DNA of 64,000 nt from Branchiostoma floridae (GCF_000003815.2 NC_049983.1:8099056-8163055), one strand, 5' to 3'. Counted from the first letter of the stretch, positions 9,936 through 22,772 are shown. Translations and numbers: made by a program. Notes: generated by a model from the sequence alone, not told the origin.

Positions 9936-11044
9936 CTTTACCTTCTGTCTATACTGTGTATGTGGCACGGTTGATATAACTTTCTAAATTGAGTGCAGTG
10001 CCACATTGTCCTCGTCTGTCCAAAAAGCAAATACAAAAAATAGAAGAAAAAAAATGGCCTCGATATGTTGAAAATGGCGAATCCCCTCACCATCCAATGC
10101 CCACAGAGAGGCCAGTGGAGGAGGATAGGACGTCCCTAGCTTCGGAACTTCATTTACACTTGAGTCGAGTGAGGGATTGGTGTTAAGTGTCTTTTCCAAG
10201 GGCACAAGCCTGGAACCTATTAGGAATTTCAACTCATAAGCTGTGCAGAAGTGTTCCGAGTCGAAAACCATAACCCCACAAGCTTAGGTTGCCTTTAAAC
10301 ACAGTAAAACGAGACAAACAGAAGCGCTGTCTATCAGTATCACGTACACGGGTTCAACTCTGCGTGGGGAATGGACCAATCTCACCAAATTGACTCATCC
10401 CACGTAAACTAATTACTGATGATACATCTGTAGTGGTTGGATCCGTTTTGACGCAGCTGCCTTTGAATCAAGCGTCACGGAGCACGCAGTAATTGTAGCC
10501 TTGGGCGAGAAACATTGGAGCGTCGCACGAGAAACAAAATCTCCTTGTAGCTAGTATAACAGGCTGTTTTTGATTACATTGATGTCTACCGACGACGTCA
10601 TGTTTTTTTAAAACATGTGTTCCTTTGGGGTGTGTAAAAAATACCGTGTTCGCGTCACTCTGTTTTAATCACATTGATGGCTTCGACAACTTCTTCGTCA
10701 TTTTTCCTAAAGATTTGCTCCTTTGATATGTGCGAAAATACCGTGTTATGTATACGTAAGCCTCAGAATATATTCCTTGGACATTTATTATAGAAGAGGG
10801 CGTTGGTATAGGACATAGAAGCATGAAGAATAACGTTAACTGAACATGTATGTTTTCACAATCAAACTTACCAGTTACTTAGCAGAGCTAATGTTGCGTA
10901 GTCCTCTCTGATATCAAAATCTGAAAAAAATCAAAGAGCATTGGCCCGAGGGCATGAAAAGGGAGTAGGATTATTACGTATATGACTTTTATAATATGTC
11001 GCAAGTAAAATTTTCCGTTTCGTAAAAGGTTGTCGCCCTTTCGA
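9936..11044. other. no gene; solo end of the TTAA element near 10273-10296
   Basis: The string GCTTAGGTTGCCTTTAA matches the right end of the element at 6689-7044. The rest shows no coding or RNA feature. Confidence 0.5.
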
Positions 11045-11455
11045 ACTGCAGTCGCTGGGGGTGGGAACCGGTACAGAAAATTCAGGTACAGGTAACGTTA
11101 CTGTCCAGGTCCAGAGGACCTCAAAACAACCGTCCATTTCGCTGCAAAGGAATTTGTTTGATAGAGCATTCGACTAATTCTGGCGTTTTAAAACATCATC
11201 TTCACGTAATCAACACTAATGCTTCTGTTAAAATAGACCAAGTTTGACTGTAGAAACTTGGTAAAAATGACTATCAACTCTCCGATACTTTGTTCTTGGT
11301 AGTTTCATGGACCTGTATGATCCAAACACGTGAACGCTTGCCGGTATAATCTGTCCATTCTCTAATCTATCCAGAATCCGGTCGACTGATCTTTTTAAGG
11401 TCCGGTTTTTCTGGACCGGTCCAACAAGAAAAACACCCCCTAGTCGTCGCCACAT
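11045..11455 (-). repeat. interspersed repeat R2, long copy
   Basis: Aligns by eye with 24630-25050 read in the other direction: shared 'tttttcttgttggac.ggtcc', 'agttgatagtcattttacc', 'ctacagtcaaacttggtct', and the end 'ctgtaccggt.cccaccc'. Both copies happen to carry a partly open frame with FLVG.VQKN. No known domain is recognised, so it is left as an unclassified mobile repeat of about 420 bases. Confidence 0.72.
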
Positions 11456-11998
11456 CACTGACTTCACGATACCTTATCCGAGCGCTTATATCAATTAATA
11501 ACTTTCAAAAATCAAGACTATAGCATGCCCAACTCACGAGATTTCCGCTGCAGTACCAACGCAATCCACCAGAGGACACAAAATCTAGTCATTTTCAGTT
11601 TTTGTCACAGACAACACATCAAATATCCATGAATCCGAGTAGCCTTGGTGACCAAAAGACTGACAAACACACATACGACCGCTGACCAGAATACAACCTA
11701 GTTCTGGTTTTAGGAGTCGTCATGGGAAAGGGCTCCCTCGTGCGGTATTTCAAAATAGTGCACATACCTAGTTGATCCATTTAGCAGTTGTAAAATGGTC
11801 ACATTGGTTGAAGTGTCCGCTACTTCACAATCTAATGTACCAAAAGGGGGTGAAAATTCAACTCCATTTTATTCTTTTTCTGTTGTTAGCAGTTCAAAGG
11901 TACAAAATGTACATACCTTGGGCATACTATCCTAAAGGATCTCCGCACAACGAGCTTTTATAACTTCGGTACATGGGCTTTTATAAATGGATCACTAA
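11456..11998. other. no recognisable gene
   Basis: Nothing recognised besides AT-rich sequence. Confidence 0.4.
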
Positions 11999-13322
11999 GG
12001 AGGTACGGACGCTACAACTGTAGAATTACTGGAACTGCAGCATACTGTATATTCAACATTAGAACAGAAAATGGGTGTTTTATTCTTATGTTCTTGTATA
12101 AGTAGCATTTGCTATGCTAGAAAATCAACTCAAGTTGCAGTATGACTATGTTAGGTCATTTTCTGGTCATCTGTTACTAAAGCAGCTATAATGATATGCG
12201 GGTTTGGCTTGAAGCAAAGATCAAATACTATAATTCTTAATCCAGGCACCATAGTAGCTAAATTTTGGTGGTTATCTATCCTTATTGGGCTTCTACATAA
12301 AATTACAACAGATATAGTGTATAACATAACAGAGAATCTTTCATATGACCATCAATGAACATTTCAAGGGGGGTACGGACGCTACACAATTATAGTTAAG
12401 ACTGGTAGTGAACAATTGAATTAGCCCACTAAACATGTCCATTTTCTAATAATCATTCACTATTTATTAATTGAAGCATCCATTAATGCTACTGCAGCAG
12501 TTTAACAAAGAAAATGAGAATATAAATATGCNNNNNNNNNNNNNNNNNNNNNNNNNNNNNNNNNNNNNNNNNNNNNNNNNNNNNNNNNNNNNNNNNNNNN
12601 NNNNNNNNNNNNNNNNNNNNNNNNNNNNNNNNNNNNNNNNNNNNNNNNNNNNNNNNNNNNNNNNNNNNNNNNNNNNNNNNNNNNNNNNNNNNNNCTTGAA
12701 TACATGCTATGTACATATTAGTTTGGACAAGACAAACAATAGTGCAGGGGGTACGGACGCTACACATTACATACTATGTAATACTATGTTTAATTTATGC
12801 CTTGTATAATGTAGATCTACCAAACTGGTGTTCTTATATCAGCTAAACTCATGGGGGAATATCAAATATCATCTCACATCCATCTTTGGCTGCTTTGGAA
12901 TGAACCATTTATGAAGTCTGAGGGGGTGTAGCAAATGTGAATTTGTGGAGGAAATCTCAGAAAAATGCAGCTCAAATTCATTGAAAAGTCACATTTTTAG
13001 AGAAAAAAGTTAACCAATCATATCTGTAAGAACTGTAATTAATGTATTGAATCAGAATTGTAGCAGTTGGACAGCAATTTTAACAGCATTTTGCTAAAAA
13101 GCTTCAAATGGGGGTACGGACGCTACAGGTGGGGGTACGGACGCTACAGGGGGTACGGACGCTACATTTTGATGTTTACGGTGCTATACTAGACAGAGTT
13201 TTCAGGACAGCAATGGTTTAAAGGGTGTTCTAGTATGTGGTAATAGAGACCTCTAAACTGTCATAATCACAAACTTGTGGGATTTACTTAGTACAGAAAT
13301 TAAAGGGGGTACGGACGCTACA
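11999..13322 (+). repeat. cluster of seven dispersed copies of an 18-mer
   Basis: GGGGGTACGGACGCTACA, or the variant starting GGAGG, occurs at 11999, 12369, 12747, 13110, 13131, 13149 and 13305, always in the same orientation. The first four copies are spaced 370, 378 and 363 bases apart; copies four to six are nearly contiguous. The DNA between copies is AT-rich and not obviously repeated, so this is not an ordinary satellite. The copies may be transposase-binding subterminal repeats of an unrecognised transposon, or sites for a host DNA-binding protein. An N gap (12532-12694) lies inside. Confidence 0.85.
12532..12694. other. assembly gap (163 N)
   Basis: Run of unknown bases inside the 18-mer cluster. 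Its odd length suggests an estimated gap size. Confidence 0.97.
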
Positions 13323-13734
13323 GATTTTTTTCGGAAAATGACATCCTGGACTTTGCTTGTAAATAATATGTCATAAGAGTGTGCTACTGATCTTATTATA
13401 CTTCTGACCTTATACACACATAATACCTTACTTTTACATACAAAGACAACACCAATATTACCAAACAATTAGCTGCTACAGACTACAGATATATCCAGTT
13501 AAAATAACATTGGAATCTGTCAACATGTGGGTAAAATGGAAAAATAGTCCCTATGGAACCAAAAAATGGTCATGTCCTTCAAAAAAAGCATAAAATCACT
13601 AGTAGTCACATGACCGCATATCAAAAGCAAGTGGTTTCTAACTACCAACTACAATTTTTCTGTTAGATCAGAGGTTTAAGAATTAGTAAAAACTGAATGG
13701 TCCCCGATAACGCTTAAAATTGGGCATTTTTAGC
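13323..13734. other. no recognisable gene
   Basis: AT-rich; no feature seen. Confidence 0.4.
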
Positions 13735-14470
13735 TTCGCCAAGAAGCTTATGTTTTTGCCGACTTGGGTCTGTATGTAGGTCAACAGGATATAACTCGAG
13801 AAATTGTGGATGGAACTTTTTTATTTTTTGCAGGTGTGTAGCGGTTGTTTAAAGGCATGCCTAGTTCGAAAATGGGTTACCTGGCGTTTTCCTATGGTAC
13901 ATTAGCGAGCTTGGTATTTTTTTTTGGTGTTTTTTCGGGAGGCATAAGTCAAAATGTAGCTGGGCGATTTCCACGATATTTGGCAGGTCTGTAGCGGCTG
14001 TGGAAAGGATTGCCATGTGCGAGAATGGTTTAGCTACCTTTTACCTATGGTGCTGTAGCTGGCTTTGTATGTAAGTGCGTTTGTCTGTAAGCAAGATAAC
14101 TCGAGATGTTCTTGATGGATGTTAATGATATTTGGTTGATAGGTAGGGGACACAGAAAGGAAGGTCAAGTTCGATAATGGGCCTCCTGGCAAATTGTTTT
14201 GGTACTGCAAGTGAGCATCAAAGTTTGCGCCTAAATTTTCCAGAAGTGCCAGGTTCGTGATTTTTTACTGGTGGATAGCTGTTGGTACTAGGAGTCAATG
14301 GTCTAATTTTGGGCCCCCTAGCAGCTTGTTTGGAATTGCAGTGGGTGTTATATTTCGTAACTTTTTAGATGGATAACTCCTGAGGGGATTGATGGATATT
14401 TTTTTGTTTTTGGTAGGTAGGTACTTTGGATGATTATCAACATAATGAGATGCAAATTATATAAATCACT
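13735..14470 (-). repeat. interspersed family R1, long copy
   Basis: Landmarks in order: 'tagcttcgccaagaagcttatg', repeated phrases 'ataactcgag...gatggatgt' and 'gatatttgg', then 'ggtcaagttcgataatgggcctcctgg' and 'ggtactgca'. Internal phrases recur two or three times, so the copy is internally tandem. No coding capacity. Confidence 0.75.
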
Positions 14471-15599
14471 CTGTATTTAATATAATTACTTAGGGAAACT
14501 TCTATAACGGTTGAAAAATACTTGTGACGGAGTCACCTGAAAGGACTTGAATCGACCCATAGATGTCTAAAAATAGAGAAGAAGTAGGTCAAAGGAGCCC
14601 GTGGAAGCAGAGGCTCCCTGATAAACAGACGTTGTCTTGGAAGCATGAAATTCTGATTGACCAGGGATGTTACTAGGTCATCCGTGTACTATTCCGCCAG
14701 GATGGAGTCTGGTAGAGACTACTGGCTGAAAAAATGCCTATAAATGGTCATGGTTCATGTTAGCAAAATACAAAGCCTGACCGTGTCCAACACGTATCTA
14801 TAAAATTAAGCAATTAAATAGCTTGCTGAATTGATGTCAATACGACGGCACACGGCAAAGGATTCATAGCAGTTGAAATATAACATATCTATATACAAGT
14901 GTTGCTTATATCTATATACAGATCAACAATAAAAGCAACACTATATCATGGGAACGGTAAAAATGTAGTAGAGGGAACTTGACGAATATCACCTGATATA
15001 AAGATGTAGAGCTAATATCTACGAGACACTTCAGGTGTATTTTCTTATGATGGACTGCAAGGAAACTTGGTGTTCCATGTGCCAGTAACACTACATGGGT
15101 CTAAACAAACGAATAAGTACTATGTAAAGTCAGTAATATAACATAATTGAACAATGACGGCTTGTAACACATAGTACTTACATCTGTGAACTAGGTTAAA
15201 ACAACAAGTGACCAAGTGCTGGGACAAGACAAACGCAACATGTTGAAGAACAGCACTTAGGTCAAAAGGGTCACCGTCAATTATCCACGCATTCCTCAAC
15301 TCTTAACAGAGATGTCATGTTGTAAGGGAAAGGTCGGCTAGAAAGAACTGACATCATTGCGAGAAATACAAATCGCCAAAGGTGACAGGCGGCTGTCATC
15401 GGACAGTCGCAGAAATCATAACCTTGGACTCTGTAAAATACCTCTGACTTAACTCGCGACTGCAAAACTTTACTTTCTATTTTCATGAGATTGAAACAAA
15501 CGTTCACCAAGGCGGGGGTCGTAGCAATCCTTACATATGGCCCTTAGATGACCCTTGGTGAGTTAAAAAGTTCCATAAATTGGAAGGAACAACAGTGGC
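14471..15599. other. no recognisable gene
   Basis: No domain, RNA or clear repeat. Short local inverted similarity near 14880-14950 ('atctatatacaagtgttgctt' against 'aagcaacactatat'). Confidence 0.35.
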
Positions 15600-15800
15600 C
15601 GGGGTTTGGTGAGTGACGAATGCAATTATCGGCGTGACTTCCTGTGGTTTCCAGGTTTCCAAGACCTACCCACATACCAAATATCACTTCAATCCATTCA
15701 GCCGGTCTTCAATTTGCTGGTTTCTACATACATACATACATACATACATACATACATACATACATACATACAAACGCTACCCAAAACATAACCAGCTCTC
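15600..15800 (+). repeat. family R1 fragment with (CATA)n tail
   Basis: Contains 'ccaagacctacccacataccaaatatcac' and 'aatccattcagcc', matching 57460-57560 and 58980-59050. A (CATA)n microsatellite fills 15725-15772, the position where other copies carry (CA)n. Confidence 0.7.
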
Positions 15801-17792
15801 CGAAAGTAATTATGACAACACAAAATAGAACAGTAACCTCATACCTGTACAAATTGTTCTGATTATGCAAAGACATTCATTCACATCGCCAAAACATTTG
15901 CTGCATTATGTACACCGACAGAATAGACTAATCTACTCACAATGTTCATAATCCAACCAACCACTACATGATGTGACTAGATAACATATGGACTTATACA
16001 CATTAATCATTCAAAAAGAACTATCTTCCATAGAAATTGTTTATTTGGCGAAGATATGTGTTCGAGGAACTCTAGTTAGGTTATATTTTGGTCAATATTT
16101 TCGCCAAATATTGACCGATTTACAAAATTCTTTTTGTGACATGTTCCTTGTTGTACCAGGTTTTGGGAAATGAATTTATAAAACAGCTATAGACTGTGTA
16201 TCTTTTGCTATCAACTGATAACATGTCAGAAAAAAAATGGGTACATTTGATTGTGAAGTAGCCGTGTACTGAGTTTTTTTAATGCATTGAAAGCAATGCA
16301 AAAATACGTTTTACATGCATGGGCGTGTTCAAAATGAACCCATTTGAAAGATATTGATATTATTCATTCTTTGTTGAGCACTTATACCCTTCATCGTTAA
16401 AAAAATTCCATTAAACTCGAGATATTCAGTTCTTGTTATGACAAAATACGGATAGCCACGCAACGCAACAGGCACTTTTTAGCTGCTCCCGGTCTGCCGC
16501 ACAACTAAGAATCCTGAGGACTGTATACCTCCGACCTAGCGTGCAGCTATCAAACATTGCCTACTAATTTCTTTTTTGGTTCAGTTACAAACAAAATTTG
16601 AATAATCTAACGTTTGAGCTTAGTTGGGCTGGCTAAAAGGGAATTTCTCAACGCTAAAAACGCACGTCCGTGTAGCCGTTTACTTTTTTTGGTTCGGAAC
16701 TCTTTTAGGGTGACAAACTCGGAGTAATACATCAATGAGATCCTGAGTCGACGCAATTCTTGGGTCGGATCTCAACTCTTATCAACAATCGTGTTCTTTT
16801 TCAAACGTGTAAACGTCAAACGCATGAGGTTGATCCAGAAAAGGGACCAAAAGCTTAACGTTGCTTCTGAAATATAGAATCTGATGTTTGTCCAGTGGGG
16901 GTCGTTTCTCTATCAAAACGCATTTGTTCTGGCAAGTATTCTGTGGTTAATAGATGTTGTCTCACAACACTGAAAGGAACACACCAAATATCGTTTGCTC
17001 ATCAGTTGTACGTTTTCCTGTGTTTTGGAAAACGCCAAGACTGGTACAAAGACTTTTAAGTACTGACGAGAAAGTCTGCACGTAATATACTGAATGCAAG
17101 CATTGTGATTTCCACACACGCCCTCGCTCTGACGAATGTAGTTTCCCCGATTTCCCATGACTTTTTCTCCATCTGCAGAAGAAAATTTACCGTTATTGTC
17201 TTTATTGTCTTTATCTAGACTCTGCGTTGTGTCCTCGTTGTCCTGAACCCCTTAATTTTACTGCCATCTTGTCACTGATTTACCAAATAATTTATAACAT
17301 CACTTCATTCTCATTCGAGCTTCTCGCAAATCTGACTCAAAATCGTCGTGTTTTGAATACCTACTGAGCTAAGCCTTCCGGCTTATTTTTATGATCCTTT
17401 TAAAAACGGCGTGGTTTTTAGCACCTACAAAGTAAACACTCCATCTTTGTAACTTTTACAGACCGAAACGAATGTTGTATTCATCCTTGCTATCTTTCTT
17501 CTGATTGTAAAAGATACAAAGTCTGCCTGAACCAGTTTAAACAGATAGTGGACCGTGTTACCGTTTGACATACTTGATTTAGGATTCGGTAACTCGGGGA
17601 GATTCTTATTACACGGTTACTTAGTTTGACATAGGCAGAGCGGCGTGGTACTTACTTCCAATTCAAGAAATCTCTCAGAAAACGATTTTCTTGGACATGA
17701 ATAACAGCGGATAAGAGCAAGAAGAATAGCTCGAAATTGTACAGAAGAATTACGTCGATGAAGGTTAGACATCCAGGTAATAAGATACACCA
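15801..17792. other. no recognisable gene
   Basis: At 16030-16115 there is an inverted pair around 'tttggcgaa' and 'ttcgccaaa'. The phrase 'tatgtgttcgaggaactctag' also occurs, reversed, near 56660 and in part near 27390, marking another interspersed repeat. Confidence 0.4.
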
Positions 17793-17870
17793 CGAAGCAG
17801 TTACTCAAGCAACTGGATATGATTTTGGAAACGGTCAGACGTTTTAGACAACCATCCGGTGTCTTTTGTC
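17793..17870. repeat. solo end related to the inverted-repeat element at 3403-3876
   Basis: 'cagttactcaagcaactggatatgattttgg' followed by 'cggtcagacgttttagaca' matches the arms at 3404 and 3829 and a copy at 33711-33790. Confidence 0.6.
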
Positions 17871-17973
17871 AGTGACAACAGTGTACAGAAGAGGTTCTAA
17901 AGATGACCCAGGGGCGAGGGAGGGGCACGCTTAAAACGATGTTGAATCACTGCAGATATTTCTTCCGTTGTTA

Positions 17974-18550
17974 CGAGGGGCATTCAATAAGTAATGCCCC
18001 TGACCCACTTCCAGTTGTTTGATCTAAATGAAATTTTGCATGTGTAATGAGTCATATCTCTATGGGTTATGTTGCAAAAAAAGCTCTGAACTAATTGTGG
18101 TTACTGATTTACTGGTGTTTGAACTGAGTCAGGTGTGAAATGGACCAGGTGTGAAATGGAGCAAGTTGAGTGTCGCGCAGTGATCCGGTTTTTGTATTTG
18201 AAAGGACGCACACCAAAGGGGACTTTTGATGAAATGAAAAAAACTTATGGTGATGATGCCCCATCATATGACCTTGTAAAACGCTGGCATCCTGAATTCA
18301 AACAAGGCCGGAAGTCTGTGGAAACAGCTCCCAGACCTGGTCGTCCCTCTTCTGCCATTGATGAGGCATCTGTCGGAGGACCAACCTGGGATGTCCTACA
18401 AGAACGGTGACCAGAGCTGCATCAAATGATGGGAGAAATGCAAAACTCTGGGTGGTTCCTATGAAGAGAAAGACTAATAACTGTGCCAAGTTTCATTAAT
18501 CTCCTATGGGAAATGGGTCAGGAGGGACATTACTTATTGAATGCCCCTCG
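17974..18550 (+). mobile_element. mariner deletion derivative, copy 1
   Basis: Terminal inverted repeats CGAGGGGCATTCAATAAGTA... are flanked by TA (17972-17973 and 18551-18552), the Tc1/mariner target duplication. The 577-bp element keeps the transposase N-terminus but lacks the catalytic DDD domain. Copy 2 at 51809-52386 is 578 bp with the same architecture, so the deleted form itself was amplified. Confidence 0.92.
18135..18410 (+). pseudogene. mariner transposase N-terminal DNA-binding domain (truncated)
   Basis: The frame carries the first helix-turn-helix of mariner transposases (HTH_48 type): the pattern AVIRFLYLKGRTPKGTFDEM, then DAPSYDLVKRWHPEFKQGR and SVETAPRPGRPSSAID. These match the family, where the domain binds the terminal repeats. 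The full enzyme is about 340-350 residues; here only about 90 remain. Compared with copy 2, a cysteine codon has become TGA, ending the frame early; the sequence beyond it (ELHQ..GEM) is shared. It cannot catalyse transposition; whether it is expressed is unknown. Confidence 0.88.
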
Positions 18551-19464
18551 TAAGCCTGACAGCTATAACCGAGCCTCTGCTGTATAATCATGGATATTTT
18601 CGTCTGTGTTTGTAAGACATTATGAAAGAAGACTAAGACGTTATCCAACCAACTCTTCAAATATTTGGGCTAATTCAAATTCACGGACCTGTCTGTTGCT
18701 ATTTCATTTCTGTCATGGACCTGTCTGTTGCTATTTCCAGGATGTGAAGTGGATTATTGTAACCTGCTTTTGTACGTTTATGCCGTGTTTTTATGATACC
18801 TAATTGTAACAAATCTCACTGTGAACTAAATAAATAAATAAATGGATACAGCAACGGATCGTAAATGCCAGACAACTTGTGTCGCCCCCCGTCTCTGTTC
18901 AAGGACACTCGCTGAACAAACTCCTAATTTGACTTGAACAATTTATAGCCAACATGTAATACAAGTAGCCTGAGATCTATTTACTTATCTATTTTATTCA
19001 TTTATCTATTCCATTAGGTCGACAGGATTCTGTATGAAAGGGCGTATAAGTCCTTAAGTTAGATACTTGTGTAGTGCAATGTACGTAGACATATCTGACT
19101 GATTATATAGTTTACACTACTGTTTTTAAGGTCTTAACATTCCATGACATATTTACCTAAGGATCAATGCTATTAACCTGGATTAACTAGAATGTACTAA
19201 CTAAATTCAGCTATAGGATGCAATGTGTTTATGATTTACGTATACACATCACATAGGTCTATAAATGTAAACGTTTCTATTACTATTACTATTCCTGTCC
19301 CAAAACCTATTTCATTTATTCTATTGCCATGTGCTCTGTTTTATTTTCTGTCCACTGGCGGTATAACTGTGTGTTTAAAGCCGAATTGTGTTACAGCGTT
19401 TTGATCAATGTTCAGATCATGCTCAACTAAGATTTTATTATGAATGGATGAATACGGATGCTAC
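18551..19464. other. no recognisable gene
   Basis: AT-rich, with a (AAAT)n run near 18828-18843 and a short direct repeat 'ggacctgtctgttgctatttc' near 18685 and 18718. No coding feature. Confidence 0.45.
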
Positions 19465-22400
19465 GGTTCTGGGGGCCTGCATCCCACCAGAACAAGGAAC
19501 TGTGTAACCTTGCCGAGGTGTAGCAGCTTGTTCCCACCTGGTGTCAGCCTGGGTCTGGTGCATGGAAGACCTGTAACCTTCGGGGGGCATTTGGCACCAG
19601 GGAGGTACAAATTAGCAGTTCCGCCCTCTCCAGCAACAACGGAGTTAAGCGTTGGGCCAGCATCCCAACCTTGTAAAAACTAAACCTGCTACGGAAACAG
19701 CAAGTAGAAATCGAAATCAAAGTCGGCGCAAGGAAACTGGCAATGGACAGGATCCTAGTGTGACGGACCTCAATGAAAGCCGCAAGGAAGTTGGGGCCCC
19801 GAGATGCCAGATTTTCAGTGCCAAGAGTGAAACAAAGATTGCCACCTGGAATGTAAGAACACTATACCAGAGTGGGAAGATGGCTCAGCTACTGAGAGAG
19901 TTTGATGAATACCAACTCAACATCCTGGGGATCAGTGAGATGAGATGGACTGGGAGTGGGAAGATGTGCAGTGAGGGAAAAACTGTCCTGTACTCCGGGC
20001 ATGAAGACCAACACCGCCGAGGAGTCGGCCTGATACTGGACAAAGAAGCCACCAGAGCACTTATCGGATGGAAGCCAGTCAGTGAACGCATCATCACAGC
20101 ACGCTTTCAGTCAAGACATGGAAAAACATCGATTGTTCAGGTCTATGCACCAACTGATGATGCAGAGGAAGGTGACAAGGATCAGTTCTATGGACTGCTA
20201 CAAGATACCTTCGACAACACCCCTAGCCATGACGTGAAAATCTTGATGGGTGACTTCAATGCACAGGTGGACAGCAGTAGACAGGGTTTCGAGAACGTGA
20301 TGGGACCGTTCGGGTCGGCACACAAGACAAGCGATAACGGGGAACGTCTCCTGTTTTTCTGCAACACTAACAGTCTGAGTATTGGGAACACCTTCTTTCA
20401 GCACAAACGAATACACAAGAAAACATGGAGGTCACCTGATGGGACAACCAACAACGAGATTGACTACATATGTATCAGCCAACGCTGGAAATCAGCACTT
20501 CTTGACATAAGGGTATACAGGGGTGCAGATGTAGGTTCAGACCACCACCTTTTAGGAGCAAAGATGAAACTGCGACTAAAGAAGCTAGCGGTAAAGAAGA
20601 AGATGAAACCCTTTGCGACTGACAAGCTTAAAGACCCTACGATGAGTGAAAAGTATCAACTAAAACTGCAGAACAGATTTCAGGTACTACAAGAGATGGG
20701 ACAGGATGTGGAAACCCAGTGGTCACTCTTTAAAGAAACGGTCACAAAAAGTGCGGAGGAAACTATAGGGAGAAGACGTGGTTCAAGGAAAGAGCAGTGG
20801 ATCAAAGACCATACTTGGGACCTGATCGATGAACGAAGAAAGATGAAGGGGGAAAGAGATAGAGCTAGGTCCGAAGAGGAGAAGGAAAGGACAAAACACC
20901 AGTACCGTGACTTAGACCGTCAAGTAAAGAGGAGTTGTCGCGCAGATAAAAGGCAGTGGCTGGAAAAGAAAGGTGCTGAGGCGGAGGAAGCAGCCCAAAA
21001 GAATGACGCTAGAACCCTGTACCGCTTGGTGAGGGAAGTCACTGGAAGCTGTAGCAGCTCAAGTGTGCCTATCAAGGACAAGAGTGGGAAAACTCTGCTA
21101 ACCACAGAGGAGCAGGACTTAAGGTGGATGGAGCACTTCCAGGAAACCCTAAACCAGCCAAACCCCAACACCCTGTTTGACTTCCAGGCAGAAGAACCAG
21201 TAGAGGATCTGGATGTTTGTGAAGAACCAATCAGGATAGATGAAACTGTTCAAGCCATTAAAGCTATGAAGAACAACAAGGCAGCAGGACTGGATGAGAT
21301 CTCGGCAGAGATGCTCAAGCACGGTGGGGAGAGCACAGTAGAGATGCTGACCAGGCTGATGAACCGTTGCTGGCAGGATGAGCAGGTCCCCAGGGATTGG
21401 CAAGATGGCGTCATAGTAAAGCTCCCCAAGAAAGGGAACCTCTCGGACTGCAACAACTGGCGGGGCATCACTCTTCTGTCAATCCCAGGAAAGGTGTTCT
21501 GTGCAGTGCTCTTGAGGAGGTTGAAGAAAGCTGTGGACTGCAAACTGAGAGAAGAGCAAGCGGGGTTTCGCAGTAACCGCTCGTGCACAGAACAAATCTT
21601 CACGCTCCGTAACATCATTGATCAATGTCTTGAATACCAAACACCACTAGTGCTGAACTTCATCGACTTTAAAAAAGGCTTTCGACAGTATTCATAGAAC
21701 ATCTCTCTGGAATATTGCTCGCTCATATGGTATACCAGGACAGTTTGTAAATACCTTTAAAAGCCTATACGCAAACTCAAGATGTTGTGTCAGGACAGAG
21801 GGAGGAACAACAGATTTCTTTGATATTGTCACGGGCGTCAGACAAGGATGCATCCTTTCCCCGTTCCTGTTTCTGCTGACCATTGACTTTGTCTTGAAGA
21901 AGACTACAGAAGATGGTAGAGAGGGGGTGAGATGGAACGGAGAGGAGAGACTAGCAGACCTTGACTTCGCAGATGACTTAGCCCTACTGTCTGAGACCAA
22001 CCAGGACTTACAGAACCTGACAACGAAACTGGAACAGTTCTCTGGGAAGGTTGGGCTGCGAGTGAGCACAGAGAAGACCAAGGCAATGGAAGTGGGAGAT
22101 AACACCAACCATCCACCACTGAACATCAGCGTCAACAACAACCAGGTTGAAATAGTGGACCAGTTCACCTACCTTGGCAGCGTGCTCAGTAACAGCGGTG
22201 ACGTAGAGCCGGATATCAACTGCAGAATCGGAAAGGCGGCTGCGGTATTCCGAAGGTTGCGCAAGGTCTGGTCAACCAGTACCATCAGCCTGGACACAAA
22301 GCTCCGCCTGTACAACAGCATAGTCCTACCCACAGCAGTATATGCCGGCGAGACATGGAAGTCCTCAGCTAGATTGAACAAGAAGCTAGATGTGTTCCAC

Positions 22401-22772
22401 CAGAGGAACTTGAGGAAAATCTTGAAGGTTAGATGGCAAGAGCACATCACCAACGAGGAAATCCTCAGAAGGGCCAACTCCCAACCCTTAAGCAAGATCA
22501 TCACAGGGAGGAGGATGCAGCTGGCAGGGCACATCCTGCGCCTACCAAACCACAGGCATTCTAAGACTGCCATGACTTGGATTCCTCCAGGGGGAAAACG
22601 AAAGAGAGGAAGACCAAAAAACACATGGAGGAGGACATTCAATGAGGACCTGAGGGGAGTCAACATCACATGGGGAATGGCAGAGCAGACTGCGTCTGAC
22701 AGAGGACGATGGAAACTACTTGCTGCCCAATGTGCCTCATGGCACAGGAGGACCTAAGTACTAAGTAAGTAA
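19465..22772 (+). mobile_element. RTE-like non-LTR retrotransposon, nearly full length
   Basis: A single element runs from a GC-rich 5' leader (about 19465-19651) through endonuclease and reverse transcriptase to a short simple 3' tail of TAAG units (22757-22772), as is usual for RTE-type elements. No long 3' UTR or poly(A). The coding part is broken once (see coding entry). It is immediately followed, 17 bases on, by a palindromic MITE. Confidence 0.88.
19652..22757 (+). pseudogene. RTE-like endonuclease/reverse transcriptase, one frameshift
   Basis: The N-terminal half is an APE-type endonuclease: TWNVRTL (Asn), SEMRW (Glu), LMGDFNAQ (Asp/Asn) and SDHHLL (His) are the expected catalytic motifs, spread over about residues 65-310. 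A basic, coiled linker follows. The reverse transcriptase begins near residue 530 (NNKAAGLDEISAEML), with WRGITLL and the AGFR block. A one-base insertion in the A/G run at 21671-21678 breaks the frame inside motif A; the first frame ends at 21697. The second frame, readable from 21678, continues with GVRQGCILSP and the FADD catalytic box and ends at 22757 with a conserved C-terminal tail (GHILRLP..., GRPKNTWRR). Target-primed reverse transcription is the family activity. This copy is disabled unless the break is a sequencing error. Database entries often label such proteins 'craniofacial development protein 2-like'. Confidence 0.9.
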
